From Nostoc sp. CHAB 5834 (GTDB taxonomy: Bacteria; Cyanobacteriota; Cyanobacteriia; Cyanobacteriales; Nostocaceae), in the NCBI GenBank assembly GCA_020829485.1, contig JAIVFU010000040.1:1-60879 (forward strand): a stretch of DNA of 60,879 nucleotides, written 5' to 3'. The position numbers and the translations under genes were made by a program. How positions within the stretch are numbered: the stretch's first letter is position 1; every line of letters starts with the position of its first letter. Under the pieces are notes generated by a model. That model was not told the DNA's origin. It saw only the letters and a list, made by a program, of their open reading frames with translations, and searched no databases. Below, piece by piece: positions 1 through 8,666 of the stretch.

Positions 1-131
1 TGGTCATTGGTCATTGGTCATTGGTCATTGGTCATTGGTCATTGGTCATTGGTCATTGGTCATTGGTCATTGGTCATTGGTCATTGGTCATTGGTCATTG
101 GTCATTGGTCATTGGTCATTGGTCATTGGTG
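1..131. repeat. Heptanucleotide tandem repeat (STRR type)
   Basis: About 18 nearly perfect copies of the 7-mer TGGTCAT run from the window edge to about position 131, so the array may extend outside. Short tandemly repeated repetitive heptamers of this kind (the TTGGTCA class) are known from heterocystous cyanobacteria. The open frame across it translates to a simple repeat and is not a gene. The array lies just downstream of the ribH stop codon. Confidence 0.95.
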
Positions 132-162
132 AATGACAAAGGACAAATGACTAATGACTCAT

Positions 163-741
163 TTAGCCCAGTTCTTCTGACTCCGCAGTTAAATTGCCGA
201 TGGTGGCACTTTGAAAAGAGGCCGGCAAAGACTGGTTATTACGAGAATATGGCTCTGCCAGGTTAGAACGCAGTTGCCGCATAAGGCTTGCCATTTCTAG
301 GGCATTCAGGGCATAATCCCAGCCATGATTACCTTTGATTCCTGCCCGTTCTAAGGCTTGTTGCATAGTGTCTACTGTCAAAATGCCAAAAATTACTGGC
401 ACTCCAGTTTGAAAGCTAGCGGCGGCAATACCTTTAGAAACTTCGGCGGATACATAATCAAAATGGGGTGTTTGTCCTCGAATGACTGCACCTAGACAAA
501 TTACAGCATCATAACGATGAGAAAGTGCTAGTTGGCGAGCTACTAAAGGTACCTCAAAACTTCCCGGAACCCAAACATAGTCTACCTGATTACCTTGGGG
601 GTTAGAATCTACACCGTGGCGTTTCAAGCAATCTTGACATCCCTCTAGCAGCTTTCCGGTAACTAGGTCATTAAATCGACCAATCACCACTGCAAACCGC
701 AAAGGCTCCGTTTGGGTAAAAGTTCCCTCGAAAACTGCCAT
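163..741 (-). CDS. ribH: 6,7-dimethyl-8-ribityllumazine synthase
   Basis: Catalyses the penultimate step of riboflavin synthesis, condensing 5-amino-6-ribitylaminouracil with 3,4-dihydroxy-2-butanone 4-phosphate. The 192-residue product has the family signatures: [10 protein letters not shown] near the N-terminus, the VPGSFEVP loop, the [13 protein letters not shown] segment and the [17 protein letters not shown] helix. The core ends near residue 160; the last 30 or so residues form a polar tail that most lumazine synthases lack and may be lineage specific. The ATG at 741 is in the usual place relative to the core. The gene stands alone, with psbZ about 190 bp upstream on the same strand. Confidence 0.95.
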   Translation of the reverse strand: MAVFEGTFTQTEPLRFAVVIGRFNDLVTGKLLEGCQDCLKRHGVDSNPQGNQVDYVWVPGSFEVPLVARQLALSHRYDAVICLGAVIRGQTPHFDYVSAEVSKGIAAASFQTGVPVIFGILTVDTMQQALERAGIKGNHGWDYALNALEMASLMRQLRSNLAEPYSRNNQSLPASFQSATIGNLTAESEELG

Positions 742-929
742 GACTGCCTCTTAATCAACTATAGTTCTGGCCAATATACATTTCTTATTTAAATGTAGAG
801 GAGCAGGAAAGCACGGTTAAAAAAAGGAAATCGGAAAAAATTTCTCCTTTTCTCCTTTGGTCTTTGACCTTGACTTTTCTGCCCCTCTAGTTCTTATATT
901 ATGTGCCTGCGCCAGAGTGAAGCCGTCGC

Positions 930-1118
930 TTACACGACAAAAAAGTTTAACAAACCAACTAAAAATACCAAACCAATCCAGGCGGCGGAACCAACCCAGA
1001 GCAGTTTTTTAGATTCAACCCAATTTTGGGGAGTGGCGTAAGCTACGGGAACGCCAACAACCAGGACAAAAGACAATAGAACTAGGCTTATCAAAGCGAA
1101 TTGGAATATTATGGTCAT
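930..1118 (-). CDS. psbZ: Photosystem II core protein PsbZ (Ycf9)
   Basis: Small photosystem II subunit of the thylakoid membrane, near CP43, which stabilises PSII supercomplexes. The 62-residue protein begins [20 protein letters not shown] and has two transmembrane helices (about residues 4-26 and 37-60) joined by a polar loop containing YATPQNW, which is the family pattern. An in-frame codon five residues upstream would add MGESK, but the internal ATG at 1118 gives the family's normal length of 62. The TTT-rich tail ending NFFVV is typical. Confidence 0.95.
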   Translation of the reverse strand: MTIIFQFALISLVLLSFVLVVGVPVAYATPQNWVESKKLLWVGSAAWIGLVFLVGLLNFFVV

Positions 1119-1687
1119 TTTTGATTCTCCCAATACAGCGAAATAGTGATATGTCCTACATTAACAGTAAGCTGTACAGTGTAGGCTTCTCAGTGACTCC
1201 TGCTATTGCATAGGACATTTCCTGAGCTTTAGTTTTATGTCCCCGTGATACCCCAACGGAGACAATTTGATTTTTTCTTCCTTTCGTACCCCACAAATTT
1301 TACGACACAGGATGAATTGCTTATGACTTTTGCACTGATGTGTCAACCAATGGTAAATTTGCATTCTTTGAAAGGATGCCTACTCGTTTACCGTTGTCCA
1401 ACGTTTCACGTAGGTTTCCCAGAGGGCTGTCTAGAGGTGTATCAACGACCGTGGCGGCGAGTAACCAATTAAATCATACAACGCCTCGATCATCTATATT
1501 CAGAATATTTGACAATTAAAGTGCTGACTCTGAGTGTTAAAGGGTAAGGCTTCTACTCATTTTAGCTCAAGGGCAACACTGACACTTTTTTCTCGTTTTT
1601 AACTTACCAGAAATTACAACATTTTAGTTATTTGTCTTTTGTCTAAATACCAATGACTAATGACCGATGACTAATGACTCTTAAACT
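1119..1687. other. Intergenic region between psbZ and the CCA-transferase gene
   Basis: These 570 bases separate the divergent psbZ and DHH-CBS-CCA genes. I see no convincing gene: an open frame at 1245-1472 has no ribosome site, biased composition or recognisable family. The end of the gap (about 1651-1683) carries decayed TGACTAATGAC heptamer-like repeats. The psbZ promoter must lie at the left side, but I could not assign boxes. Confidence 0.6.
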
Positions 1688-4399
1688 ATGGATTTAATTC
1701 TTTGCCACACAACCGCAGATTTTGACGCACTAGGGGCTGCGGTAGGGTTAACGCGCTTACTACCAGGAAGTAAGATTGTACTGACTGGCGGTTCTCATCC
1801 TCCTGTAAGGGATTTTTTAGCATTGCATCGGGATGAATATCCGCTAATTGAACGCCGTTCGGTGAATCCAGAAAAAATTCGTTCTCTGACTGTGGTGGAT
1901 ACGCAACAGCGCGATCGCTTGGGTAAAGCTGCCCAGTGGTTAGATTTATCCCATGTTAGAGAGATTATAATTTATGACCATCACTTAGGACAAGAATCAG
2001 ATATTTCCGCCACGCGATCGCATATTTCCTCAGTAGGAGCAACTACAACTTTAATCGTTGAGCAATTGCAACAACAGGAAATTTCCCTAACTCCTGCCGA
2101 AGCAACTGTGATGGCTTTGGGTATCCACGTTGACACTGGCTCTTTGACTTATGACCAGTCTACACCACGGGATGCCCTAGCTTTAGCTTGGTTGATGCAA
2201 CAAGGTGCTAGTTTATCGGTAATTTCCACCTACCGTGACCCTGGTTTATCTGTGCAATTGCAGCAGTTATTAACTGAATCGCTGGAAAACTTAGAATATC
2301 TTTGTCTACATGGATATACGGTTGCTTGGGTAACTCTAAGAACTAAAAACTTTGTGCCTGGGTTATCGAGTTTGGCATCGCAACTCGTGGAATTAACCGA
2401 AATTGATGCCCTACTGTTGGCTAATGAATATGCTTTGGATGAAAGTGATTTACGGTTAACTGTAATTGGGCGATCGCAAATTCCCAAAACAAATCTTAAC
2501 GTATTATTCCAACTTCTAGGTGGCGGCGGTCATTCACAAGCCGCATCGCTAAATCTAAGGGGAGTTGATTCAGGGGCAATATTAAAACAACTCCTTGACG
2601 GGGTAAAAGCACAAATTCCCCATCCCCTCACCGCTAGGGACTTGATGTCCTCTCCTGTTCGCACGATTCTACCTGAAACCACAATTGCTGAGGCACAGCG
2701 AATTTTATTACGCTATGGACACTCTGGTTTATCTGTAGTCGATATCCAAGGGCAACTAGTAGGTATTATTTCACGCCGGGATCTTGATATTGCCCTGCAC
2801 CACGGATTTAGTCATGCGCCAGTCAAAGGCTATATGACCACAAATCTTAAAACGATCGCACCAGATACAACACTGCCACAAATTGAGTCGCTGATGGTGA
2901 CTTATGATATCGGACGCTTACCAGTATTGGAGAATGAACAGTTAGTCGGTCTGGTTACTCGTACTGATGTCTTGCGGGAATTACATCAAGAAAGGGATGA
3001 AGACAAAGAGGACGAGCAAAAATTCAAAATTCAAAATTCAAAATTCAAAATTTCTCTCAGCACTGAGTTGCAAAATCGCCTTGCATCGCAATTGTGGCAA
3101 TTACTGACCATAGCATCGCAAGAGGCAGAAAAACGGGGTTGGCATCTTTATCTTGTGGGGGGTGCAGTGCGGGATTTACTGTTAGCCGAAGCAGCATCGG
3201 GCACTTTGATGATTAAAGATATTGATCTTGTGGTTGATGGCTTTCACAAATCAGCAGATGTTGGTGCTGGTGTAGAATTAGCAAAGGCACTCCAACAACT
3301 TTACCCGGCGGCTCGTTTAGAAATCCACGGGGCTTTTCAAACTGCTGCTTTGTTGTGGCACAAAGACCCAGAATTAGATTCTCTATGGGTAGATATTGCC
3401 ACCGCTAGAAGAGAATTTTATCCTTATCCAGCCGCAAATCCAGAAGTTGAGGCGAGTTCCATTCGTCAAGACTTGTATCGTCGAGATTTTACCATCAATG
3501 CTCTTGCCTTGCGCCTCACTACTCCCCGTGCTGGTGAATTACTCGATTTATTTGGTGGATTACTAGATTTACAAGCCAAGCAAATTCGGGTTTTACACCC
3601 CAACAGCTTTATCGAAGACCCCACCCGGATTTATCGCGGCGTGCGCTTTGCCGTGCGCTTCGGATTTCAAATTGAACCGCAAACAGAAGAGTTTATCCGC
3701 TATGCCATCAACAGTGGCGTTTACGATCGCACTGCTCAAGAGAATAGCAAAACTCCAGCCCTGCAAACTAGACTGAAAACAGAATTAAAACACATCCTAG
3801 AAGCCCCTTATTGGAAATCGGCTTTACAGTTACTCGATAATTTAGGGGCATTGCAATGTATCCATCCTACCCTGAACCTAGACGCAGAACTGCTGAGACA
3901 ATTACGTTTGCTAGAACGCTGCTTGCGGCGATTTGATGCTGAACAAACCCTCATCCATTGGGAAATGCGTTTAGAAGCGTTAATCGCCTATCTAACACCA
4001 CAATATCGGGCGAAAGTCGCAAAGAATCTGCAACTGCAAGAGGATAGCATTAAACGCTTGCAAAACTTGGCTTCTGCCGAAACTGAGGTGATGGAATCTT
4101 TGCCTAAGTGTCAAAGTCCCAGTCAAGTAGTGCAGTTGCTGCGACAGTACGAATTACCAATGCTGATTTTAATCGCTTTGCAAAGTCCGCGATCGCTTAG
4201 ACATCAAATTTGGGAATATTTAACTGTTTTGGCTAATGTGCAGCCACTATTGAATGGCAATGATTTAAAGAAACTGGGTTACACACCAGGGCCACAGTAT
4301 CGGCAAATATTAGATGATATAGTTACTGCTACCTTAGATGGAGTAATTAAAGATAGGGCTGAAGCTGAAGAGTTTTTAACACAACACTATCCTAAATGA
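1688..4399 (+). CDS. DHH phosphoesterase-CBS-CCA tRNA nucleotidyltransferase fusion
   Basis: A 903-residue three-part protein that should add or repair the 3' CCA (or A) of tRNA. Residues 1 to about 305 form a DHH/DHHA1 phosphoesterase-like domain, with [11 protein letters not shown], the DHH triad in YDHHLGQ, and [10 protein letters not shown]. Two CBS domains follow (about 315-430; DLMSSPV and GYMTTNL), which suggests adenylate sensing. The class II nucleotidyltransferase head begins about residue 480 with [13 protein letters not shown], the metal-binding DIDLVV and [11 protein letters not shown], then [18 protein letters not shown] and an all-helical tail. Between CBS and transferase lies a linker coded by a heptamer repeat. 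This fusion is known in cyanobacteria. ATG at 1688 follows the repeat-rich gap directly; no strong ribosome site is visible. Confidence 0.9.
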   Translation: MDLILCHTTADFDALGAAVGLTRLLPGSKIVLTGGSHPPVRDFLALHRDEYPLIERRSVNPEKIRSLTVVDTQQRDRLGKAAQWLDLSHVREIIIYDHHLGQESDISATRSHISSVGATTTLIVEQLQQQEISLTPAEATVMALGIHVDTGSLTYDQSTPRDALALAWLMQQGASLSVISTYRDPGLSVQLQQLLTESLENLEYLCLHGYTVAWVTLRTKNFVPGLSSLASQLVELTEIDALLLANEYALDESDLRLTVIGRSQIPKTNLNVLFQLLGGGGHSQAASLNLRGVDSGAILKQLLDGVKAQIPHPLTARDLMSSPVRTILPETTIAEAQRILLRYGHSGLSVVDIQGQLVGIISRRDLDIALHHGFSHAPVKGYMTTNLKTIAPDTTLPQIESLMVTYDIGRLPVLENEQLVGLVTRTDVLRELHQERDEDKEDEQKFKIQNSKFKISLSTELQNRLASQLWQLLTIASQEAEKRGWHLYLVGGAVRDLLLAEAASGTLMIKDIDLVVDGFHKSADVGAGVELAKALQQLYPAARLEIHGAFQTAALLWHKDPELDSLWVDIATARREFYPYPAANPEVEASSIRQDLYRRDFTINALALRLTTPRAGELLDLFGGLLDLQAKQIRVLHPNSFIEDPTRIYRGVRFAVRFGFQIEPQTEEFIRYAINSGVYDRTAQENSKTPALQTRLKTELKHILEAPYWKSALQLLDNLGALQCIHPTLNLDAELLRQLRLLERCLRRFDAEQTLIHWEMRLEALIAYLTPQYRAKVAKNLQLQEDSIKRLQNLASAETEVMESLPKCQSPSQVVQLLRQYELPMLILIALQSPRSLRHQIWEYLTVLANVQPLLNGNDLKKLGYTPGPQYRQILDDIVTATLDGVIKDRAEAEEFLTQHYPK
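3019..3052 (+). repeat. In-frame heptamer repeat inside the CCA-transferase gene
   Basis: Four copies of the 7-mer ATTCAAA are read through in frame and give the peptide [11 protein letters not shown] in the linker between the CBS pair and the nucleotidyltransferase head. The position in a linker explains why it is tolerated. Confidence 0.85.
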
Positions 4400-4416
4400 A
4401 TTAGTGAAGCGATCGC

Positions 4417-4593
4417 TCATGTATTTGTGGAGTGTTGAGCAAAAGTTTCTAGGTAAACTTCAACAGCTTCTTTGATATTTGAACTTACTTCTTCCAAAGA
4501 ATCACCTTGACTTTGACAGCCTGGAAGTTCTGGAGAATAAGCGTAATAGCCATCTTCATCTTTTTCGATAATAATGTTTACTTTGTAAAACAT
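4417..4593 (-). CDS. HicB-like (UPF0150) small protein
   Basis: A 58-residue protein starting at ATG 4593. It reads MFYKVNIIIEKDEDGYYAYS, then PELPGCQSQGDSLEE, then NIKEAVEVYLE, which is the complete HicB antitoxin fold core (partially degraded RNase H fold): beta strand, ED-GYY-A turn, LPGC-QGDS-EE motif and helix. HicB partners normally neutralise the HicA mRNA interferase. No HicA is visible on either side and the protein lacks the C-terminal DNA-binding domain of long HicBs, so it is either an orphan or acts with a distant partner. It sits tail to tail with the CCA-transferase gene with a gap of 17 bases. Confidence 0.85.
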   Translation of the reverse strand: MFYKVNIIIEKDEDGYYAYSPELPGCQSQGDSLEEVSSNIKEAVEVYLETFAQHSTNT

Positions 4594-4721
4594 AAAATAA
4601 TCTAACTATTATGATGAGAATTCAATTTTAACATTCTTCTTAAAATATAAGTTGTACTATATTTATTGACGCTTTATAAAAACAGGCGATCGCCTACGGC
4701 ACGGTATGCGATCGCAGCACT

Positions 4722-5423
4722 CTAAATTCTATCCGGGTCGATATTTAACTCCCGCAGTTTTTCAGCCAAACGTTCTGCTTTTTGTTCAGCTTGTTCTGCC
4801 TTTTGTTCTGCTTGTTCTGTCGTTTCTTCAAGTGTTGGCACTAATTGACCATCTCGTGTAAAAAACCGCAATAGTCCCTGATAAACTCCTAAATATAAAC
4901 CTAGCTGATGACTCCACAAATATCCTTTTTCACTTGCTTGTAAAGGTTGATATTCTCCATCTACTAAATGAAATCCTGCAAATTCTTGTGTGTAAGGGTC
5001 GAACCAAAAATAATCAGGCGTGCGAAAAGTATCTTGATAAATTGTTTTCTTTAAATTTTTGTCAGTATTCGCTGTTGAGTCAGACAAAATTTCCAGAATT
5101 ACATTTGGATATTTGCCATCTTCTTCCCAGACTACCCAACTTTTACGGGTTTTACGTTCAGTTCCCAGTACTACAAAAAAGTCTGGCCCTCGGAAGTATT
5201 CTGATTTGCGTTGGTGTGGACTGTAATAGATAGTCAGGTTTCCTGCTGCATAGAAATCATTTTTATCTCGCCACAACCATTCCAAACATGTTAAAAGTAA
5301 GATTATTTGCCGTAAATGCAGTTCGCTTTCCAAGGGAGGTTCATCACTATATAAATCGCCAGGGGGAAATATAACATCTTGGCAGATGCCTTTTTGATCA
5401 TCTAATTCTTGAGCTATGGTCAT
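4722..5423 (-). CDS. Uma2 family (DUF820) putative endonuclease
   Basis: 233 residues of the Uma2/DUF820 family, very numerous in cyanobacteria and related to PD-(D/E)XK restriction-type nucleases. Visible family landmarks are GPDFFVVLG (metal-binding Asp), the VVWEEDGKYPNVILEILSDST stretch split here into PNVILEILSDST (catalytic Glu) and K-x-x-x-Y followed by PDYFWFDP. The C-terminus (about 200-233) is a coiled coil of AEQKAEQ heptads ending in LREL. The in vivo role of the family is not established. It starts at ATG 5423, is not obviously coupled to the next gene, and lies in a row of minus-strand toxin-antitoxin-like genes. Confidence 0.85.
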   Translation of the reverse strand: MTIAQELDDQKGICQDVIFPPGDLYSDEPPLESELHLRQIILLLTCLEWLWRDKNDFYAAGNLTIYYSPHQRKSEYFRGPDFFVVLGTERKTRKSWVVWEEDGKYPNVILEILSDSTANTDKNLKKTIYQDTFRTPDYFWFDPYTQEFAGFHLVDGEYQPLQASEKGYLWSHQLGLYLGVYQGLLRFFTRDGQLVPTLEETTEQAEQKAEQAEQKAERLAEKLRELNIDPDRI

Positions 5424-5513
5424 AGAATGGATACGGCATCAAGTAGTTATGGATTTATTTTAGCAGTTTTGTAGTTAGCGATCGCGTAGCATACCGTAGG
5501 CGAATGCCTATTT

Positions 5514-5876
5514 TTAGGGTAAGGGTAAATAAACTATTCGGTTTTGATATTCATCGTCTTCTGATGCCAAAGCAACTATTATGAGTTCTTCTATATTTTC
5601 ACCAATACTTAAATTTTGATTGAGGATAAAAATTCCTGGTACGTGACGATTAACAGCAATATGGTCAACTAAATGTACTGGCATAGAAGTTCGGTTATTT
5701 GTCACTAATATAAAATTATTATCCTCACACCAACACAGAATTTCTGGATCGAGTGTACTTTTTGGTGGAGTTCCTGATTCTCCTACCACTTTAATCGCAA
5801 TACCAGGTTCTCTTAGCCTAATTTGATTTTGATATACAGGATTGACATTTTCATCAATCAGATATTGTAGTGTCAT
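5514..5876 (-). CDS. DUF5615-type PIN-like protein, probable toxin
   Basis: 120 residues opening with LQYLIDENVNP, the acidic LxDENV motif of the DUF5615 PIN-like (Mut7-C related) family, then NNFILVTNNRTSM, equivalent to the second acidic/TND motif, and GIFILNQ. The start ATG overlaps the stop of the upstream DUF433 gene by four bases (ATGA), so the two are translationally coupled. DUF433-DUF5615 pairs are widely predicted toxin-antitoxin modules; here the enzyme-like member is second. The aspartate set looks intact, so it may be active as an RNase, but that is inference. Confidence 0.8.
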   Translation of the reverse strand: MTLQYLIDENVNPVYQNQIRLREPGIAIKVVGESGTPPKSTLDPEILCWCEDNNFILVTNNRTSMPVHLVDHIAVNRHVPGIFILNQNLSIGENIEELIIVALASEDDEYQNRIVYLPLP

Positions 5877-6229
5877 GCTTGCTGTTTAGCTTGTCTTTCA
5901 ATTCGGAGTTGGCGCAGTTTTTCTGACACTGGCGGGGGATTAAGCCTCTGTTGTTCTCGCATTCTATGACCGTGTTCTATCCAGTTTTTGATGTAAGCAC
6001 TGACAGTTTCTTTGTTTTGCAGATAATAAAGAATTGTTGCATATACTTGTTCTAAAGATATTGTTTGATAAATTTGGGCAATTTCTTCTGGAGAACGTCC
6101 ACAATCAATGTATTCATAAAGAATTGTTTCAATCCCAATTCTTGAATCTTTCAGTCTAATGTCTTCAGAAGAGAGAAAGTTGAAATACTCTGCGATATGT
6201 TTGGTAGACATAGATTGACTTATATTCAT
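5873..6229 (-). CDS. DUF433 family protein, probable antitoxin
   Basis: 118 residues with the DUF433 helix-turn-helix-like core: RIGIETILYEYIDCGRSPEE followed by IAQIYQTISLEQVYATILYYL and the NKETVSAYI helix. The tail after residue 95 is basic and rich in Arg/Gln. DUF433 proteins are predicted DNA-binding antitoxins paired with DUF5615, and the ATGA overlap with the next gene fits that. ATG 6229 is the first start; an ATG six codons later is an alternative. Confidence 0.8.
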   Translation of the reverse strand: MNISQSMSTKHIAEYFNFLSSEDIRLKDSRIGIETILYEYIDCGRSPEEIAQIYQTISLEQVYATILYYLQNKETVSAYIKNWIEHGHRMREQQRLNPPPVSEKLRQLRIERQAKQQA

Positions 6230-6496
6230 AGTTAGTTATTATATATAGTAATCTTTTTGTTCAAACGATAAGCTTGACGGCATAGCGATCGCTTACCGCA
6301 CTACATTAACGCTTTGCAAAAAAAATGCGATCGCATTCTTAGCTAGCTAGATTAAATTGAAAATCTGTAGCTGGCTTTAAACAACAGCATAATTTACCAT
6401 TAATATAAGAGTGTTTACGTAGAGAAACCCGACATTATTTAAGCTGTTGTTGGGTTGCACTGTCGCTTAACCCAACCTACATTACTGATTCAGACA

Positions 6497-6982
6497 TTAT
6501 TCATTAGCTTCTTTCAGAATACGATAATAGAGTTGCTCACCAACTCTAAAAGTTGTTTGAGTAATTAAATCATCCATCACTGATTTTACATTACTAATCA
6601 ATCCTCTTTTTTTAGCAATTAAAAGCATCCCTAACACTCCTATTAAAGATAATCCTAACTTGTTTGCTTCCTGTCTTCCTAACCTTTCATCAATTAATAG
6701 TTGATTGGCGTTTAATTCTACAGCTAATATAATAGCCTCAGCTTCTCCTTGATCTAAATTAAACTCTAATTTTTTGACTAATTGTTTATTAGTAACACTT
6801 TGTGTTTCTATCCAATTAGCATTTGTTATGGCGTTATTAACTTTTTCTCCTGCTCTAATATCAGTTAATTCATCATATACTGCTTGGGGTATATTCACTT
6901 GACCATAAATATTTTCAAGCAAAGACAATTTATCTACCTTTGCTAAACTGCTAAGAGGTGAAGTATTACTAACAATAATCAT
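6497..6982 (-). CDS. DUF3368 PIN-like protein, probable toxin
   Basis: 161 residues of the DUF3368 family, a PIN-domain relative. It starts IIVSNTSPLSSLAKV (metal-binding region), continues IYGQVNIPQAVYDEL, has DQGEAEAIILAVE, then LLIDERLGRQEA, the PIN-type second acidic cluster. A TTG two codons upstream is possible, but ATG 6982 overlaps the UPF0175 stop by four bases (ATGA), the usual coupling in such modules. UPF0175-DUF3368 pairs are predicted toxin-antitoxin units. All expected acidic residues (D, E, D) appear to be present. Confidence 0.85.
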   Translation of the reverse strand: MIIVSNTSPLSSLAKVDKLSLLENIYGQVNIPQAVYDELTDIRAGEKVNNAITNANWIETQSVTNKQLVKKLEFNLDQGEAEAIILAVELNANQLLIDERLGRQEANKLGLSLIGVLGMLLIAKKRGLISNVKSVMDDLITQTTFRVGEQLYYRILKEANE

Positions 6983-7224
6983 AACCAACCTGTCTCTTGA
7001 AGAGTTTTAATATCTTCTTCAAACTCTTCTACATCATAGTGGATAGAGATATTACGTTGAGCAAGTAATTGTTGAAATTCTACATAATTCATCTCAGCAA
7101 TTTTACTGGCTTTACCTAGACTAACCCTTTCTTGTTGAAAAAGCATAACCGCAATTTCTATTAATAGTTCACTCGCTGTCATTCGACTAGAATTTAGAAT
7201 TTCATCAGAAATAGTTAAACTCAT
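6979..7224 (-). CDS. UPF0175 family protein, probable antitoxin
   Basis: 81 residues typical of UPF0175: SDEILNSSRMTASELLIEIAVMLFQQ, then RVSLGKASKIAEMNYVEFQQLLAQR (helix-turn-helix-like) and ISIHYDVEEFEEDIKTL. The family is regarded as the antitoxin or regulator of an adjacent DUF3368 PIN-like protein, and the two genes overlap by four bases. A purine-rich AAGGAGAT-like ribosome site lies just upstream of ATG 7224. Confidence 0.85.
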   Translation of the reverse strand: MSLTISDEILNSSRMTASELLIEIAVMLFQQERVSLGKASKIAEMNYVEFQQLLAQRNISIHYDVEEFEEDIKTLQETGWL

Positions 7225-7385
7225 AATTTAATCTCCTTAAAAACAGCAAGTTTTCTGCAAAATCAGCCCTGAAAATTACTCAAGATGAGCTAACTTGATC
7301 AAGCAAAACTGGTCTTAACCAAATATCTATTATAAACGATTATTTTACCTGTGTCCCTATCCTGAAAATCCTTATTCAGACATTT

Positions 7386-8020
7386 TCACGGCTTGATTAA
7401 AGATTCTTCAGACTGGCGATATTTAGTAATTAACTTACGTGTTTTTAGGGGTGAATAAAGCAGCATGGAAAGTGCGGGTAAACTGGTTCCGGTTAGTGCT
7501 AACAAAATAAATGGATTTAGAAAGCTTGCTATTATCCCAGTTCCTGCGCTAGCTCCAAATCCTAATGTTAGTAGTATTAGTACAGTTGTAAATGAGTCTT
7601 CAGCTAAATCTATAACCCATTTCACAGCCCAACCCACAGCCCAACCCACAGCCTCACCCACAGCCGCACCCACAGCAAAAACAGCGACACTTACAACCCC
7701 ACCCACAGTCTCACCCACAGGCGCACCCACAGCACTACCCACAGCACTACCCACAGCCCTACCCACAGCCTGACTCACAGAACGTTCTCGCTTTAGTGCG
7801 AAATAAACCATCCCAGACCAACTAGAACCAGCTTGAGCAAAGCAAAACTGCTTTATTACTACTTGTTCCCCTGTATCAACTTTTGATGCTAGCCAAGTAA
7901 TCCTTCCTCCTTCCCGATTACGTCCTAATTCTCGCAAAACCAGAATTTTAGGGATGGGGGGTTTAACAAGAAAGTAAATTGACCAACAGTATCTTCTATT
8001 CGCCAGGGTTGAACTTGCAC
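7386..8020 (-). pseudogene. Frameshifted kinase N-lobe fragment with Ala-Val-Gly repeats
   Basis: The minus-strand frame ending at 7386 contains ILVLRELGRNREGGRITWLA and GEQVVIKQF, which look like the glycine-rich loop and the VAIK strand of a Ser/Thr kinase N-lobe. After that, instead of a catalytic lobe with HRD and DFG, come about 14 degenerate G-x-A-V units and then two hydrophobic segments (LILLTLGFGASAG and FILLALTGTSLPA regions). No ATG precedes the kinase part in this frame. A neighbouring frame, from GTG 8020, reads VQVQPWRIEDTVGQFTFLLN and would join the kinase part if one base changed in the six-C run at 7956-7961. The open frame continuing to 8321 is only antisense of the next gene. 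I call it a frameshifted or slippage-dependent gene. Confidence 0.6.
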
Positions 8021-8112
8021 ATAGCGTCACGTAAATCTCTAACTCCTCAGCAGAAGCCGTAAAGCATACAGGCAAGTTATAATTCTCTTGCGGATCAACG
8101 TAACAAAAATTT

Positions 8113-8439
8113 ATGAGTAACCCCCTTGTGCAAGCCTTTTTCGTAGGCAGAGCAGTAGCTGAAGTAGTTAATGAGCGTTTAGAGGTCGCCTTGACCGATG
8201 CTTTGAGCGATCTGGGCAAATTTGATGCAGAAGCTAGAGAGCAGCTGCGCCAGTTTACAGACGAAGTTCTAGAGCGGGCAAATCGGGCAGCAGAAGCTGC
8301 TAATGGTGGCCAAAGTACCACAGGTACTGGACAAGGCAGTTCTGATTCCGGTGACTTACAAGCAGATATTGATGAATTACGAGCAGAAATTGCCCTGTTA
8401 AGAACAGAATTGCAACATTATCGTAGAACTTCTGCATAA
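8113..8439 (+). CDS. Conserved cyanobacterial protein of unknown function (DUF6825-like)
   Basis: 108 residues, probably soluble and helical. It begins [20 protein letters not shown] and continues with an amphipathic acidic helix ([20 protein letters not shown]), a Gly/Ser/Thr-rich linker at about 70-85, and a C-terminal coiled coil ([19 protein letters not shown]). I recognise the pattern from conserved cyanobacterial and plastid thylakoid-associated proteins, but no function is known to me. Its 5' end lies head to head with the frameshifted kinase fragment, about 90 bp apart. It precedes the ABC1 kinase in the same orientation after a 227-bp repeat-bearing gap. Confidence 0.75.
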   Translation: MSNPLVQAFFVGRAVAEVVNERLEVALTDALSDLGKFDAEAREQLRQFTDEVLERANRAAEAANGGQSTTGTGQGSSDSGDLQADIDELRAEIALLRTELQHYRRTSA

Positions 8440-8444
8440 ATTTT

Positions 8445-8477
8445 AGTCATTGGTCATTGGTCATTCGTCATTAGTCA
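8445..8477. repeat. Short STRR-type heptamer tract
   Basis: Three to four degenerate copies of TTGGTCA/TTCGTCA follow the stop codon of the preceding gene. The rest of the gap to 8666 carries GACAAAGGACAAAGGAC, another heptamer motif, and no gene that I can support. Confidence 0.75.
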
Positions 8478-8666
8478 CTTGTACTGAACTTTGCCGTAAA
8501 GCCTGCGGCATGGCCACGCTTAGGGCGCAGTCTCTCCAAGAGTTGTATTGGTCAAAAATTATTATGTACAAATGACAAAGGACAAAGGACATTTAAAAAA
8601 AAGTTTAGGAATCAGGTGTCTTTTCTTTCAAGGAATTCGGTTGCAAACCAACGGTAAACAAAGTAT

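Noticed and set aside
21..266. Open frame through the heptamer array at the window start
   Set aside because: It is simple-sequence translation of the TGGTCAT repeat, then antisense of ribH.
1245..1472. 75-residue frame between psbZ and the CCA gene
   Set aside because: No ribosome site, no family likeness, and a composition like the surrounding noncoding DNA.
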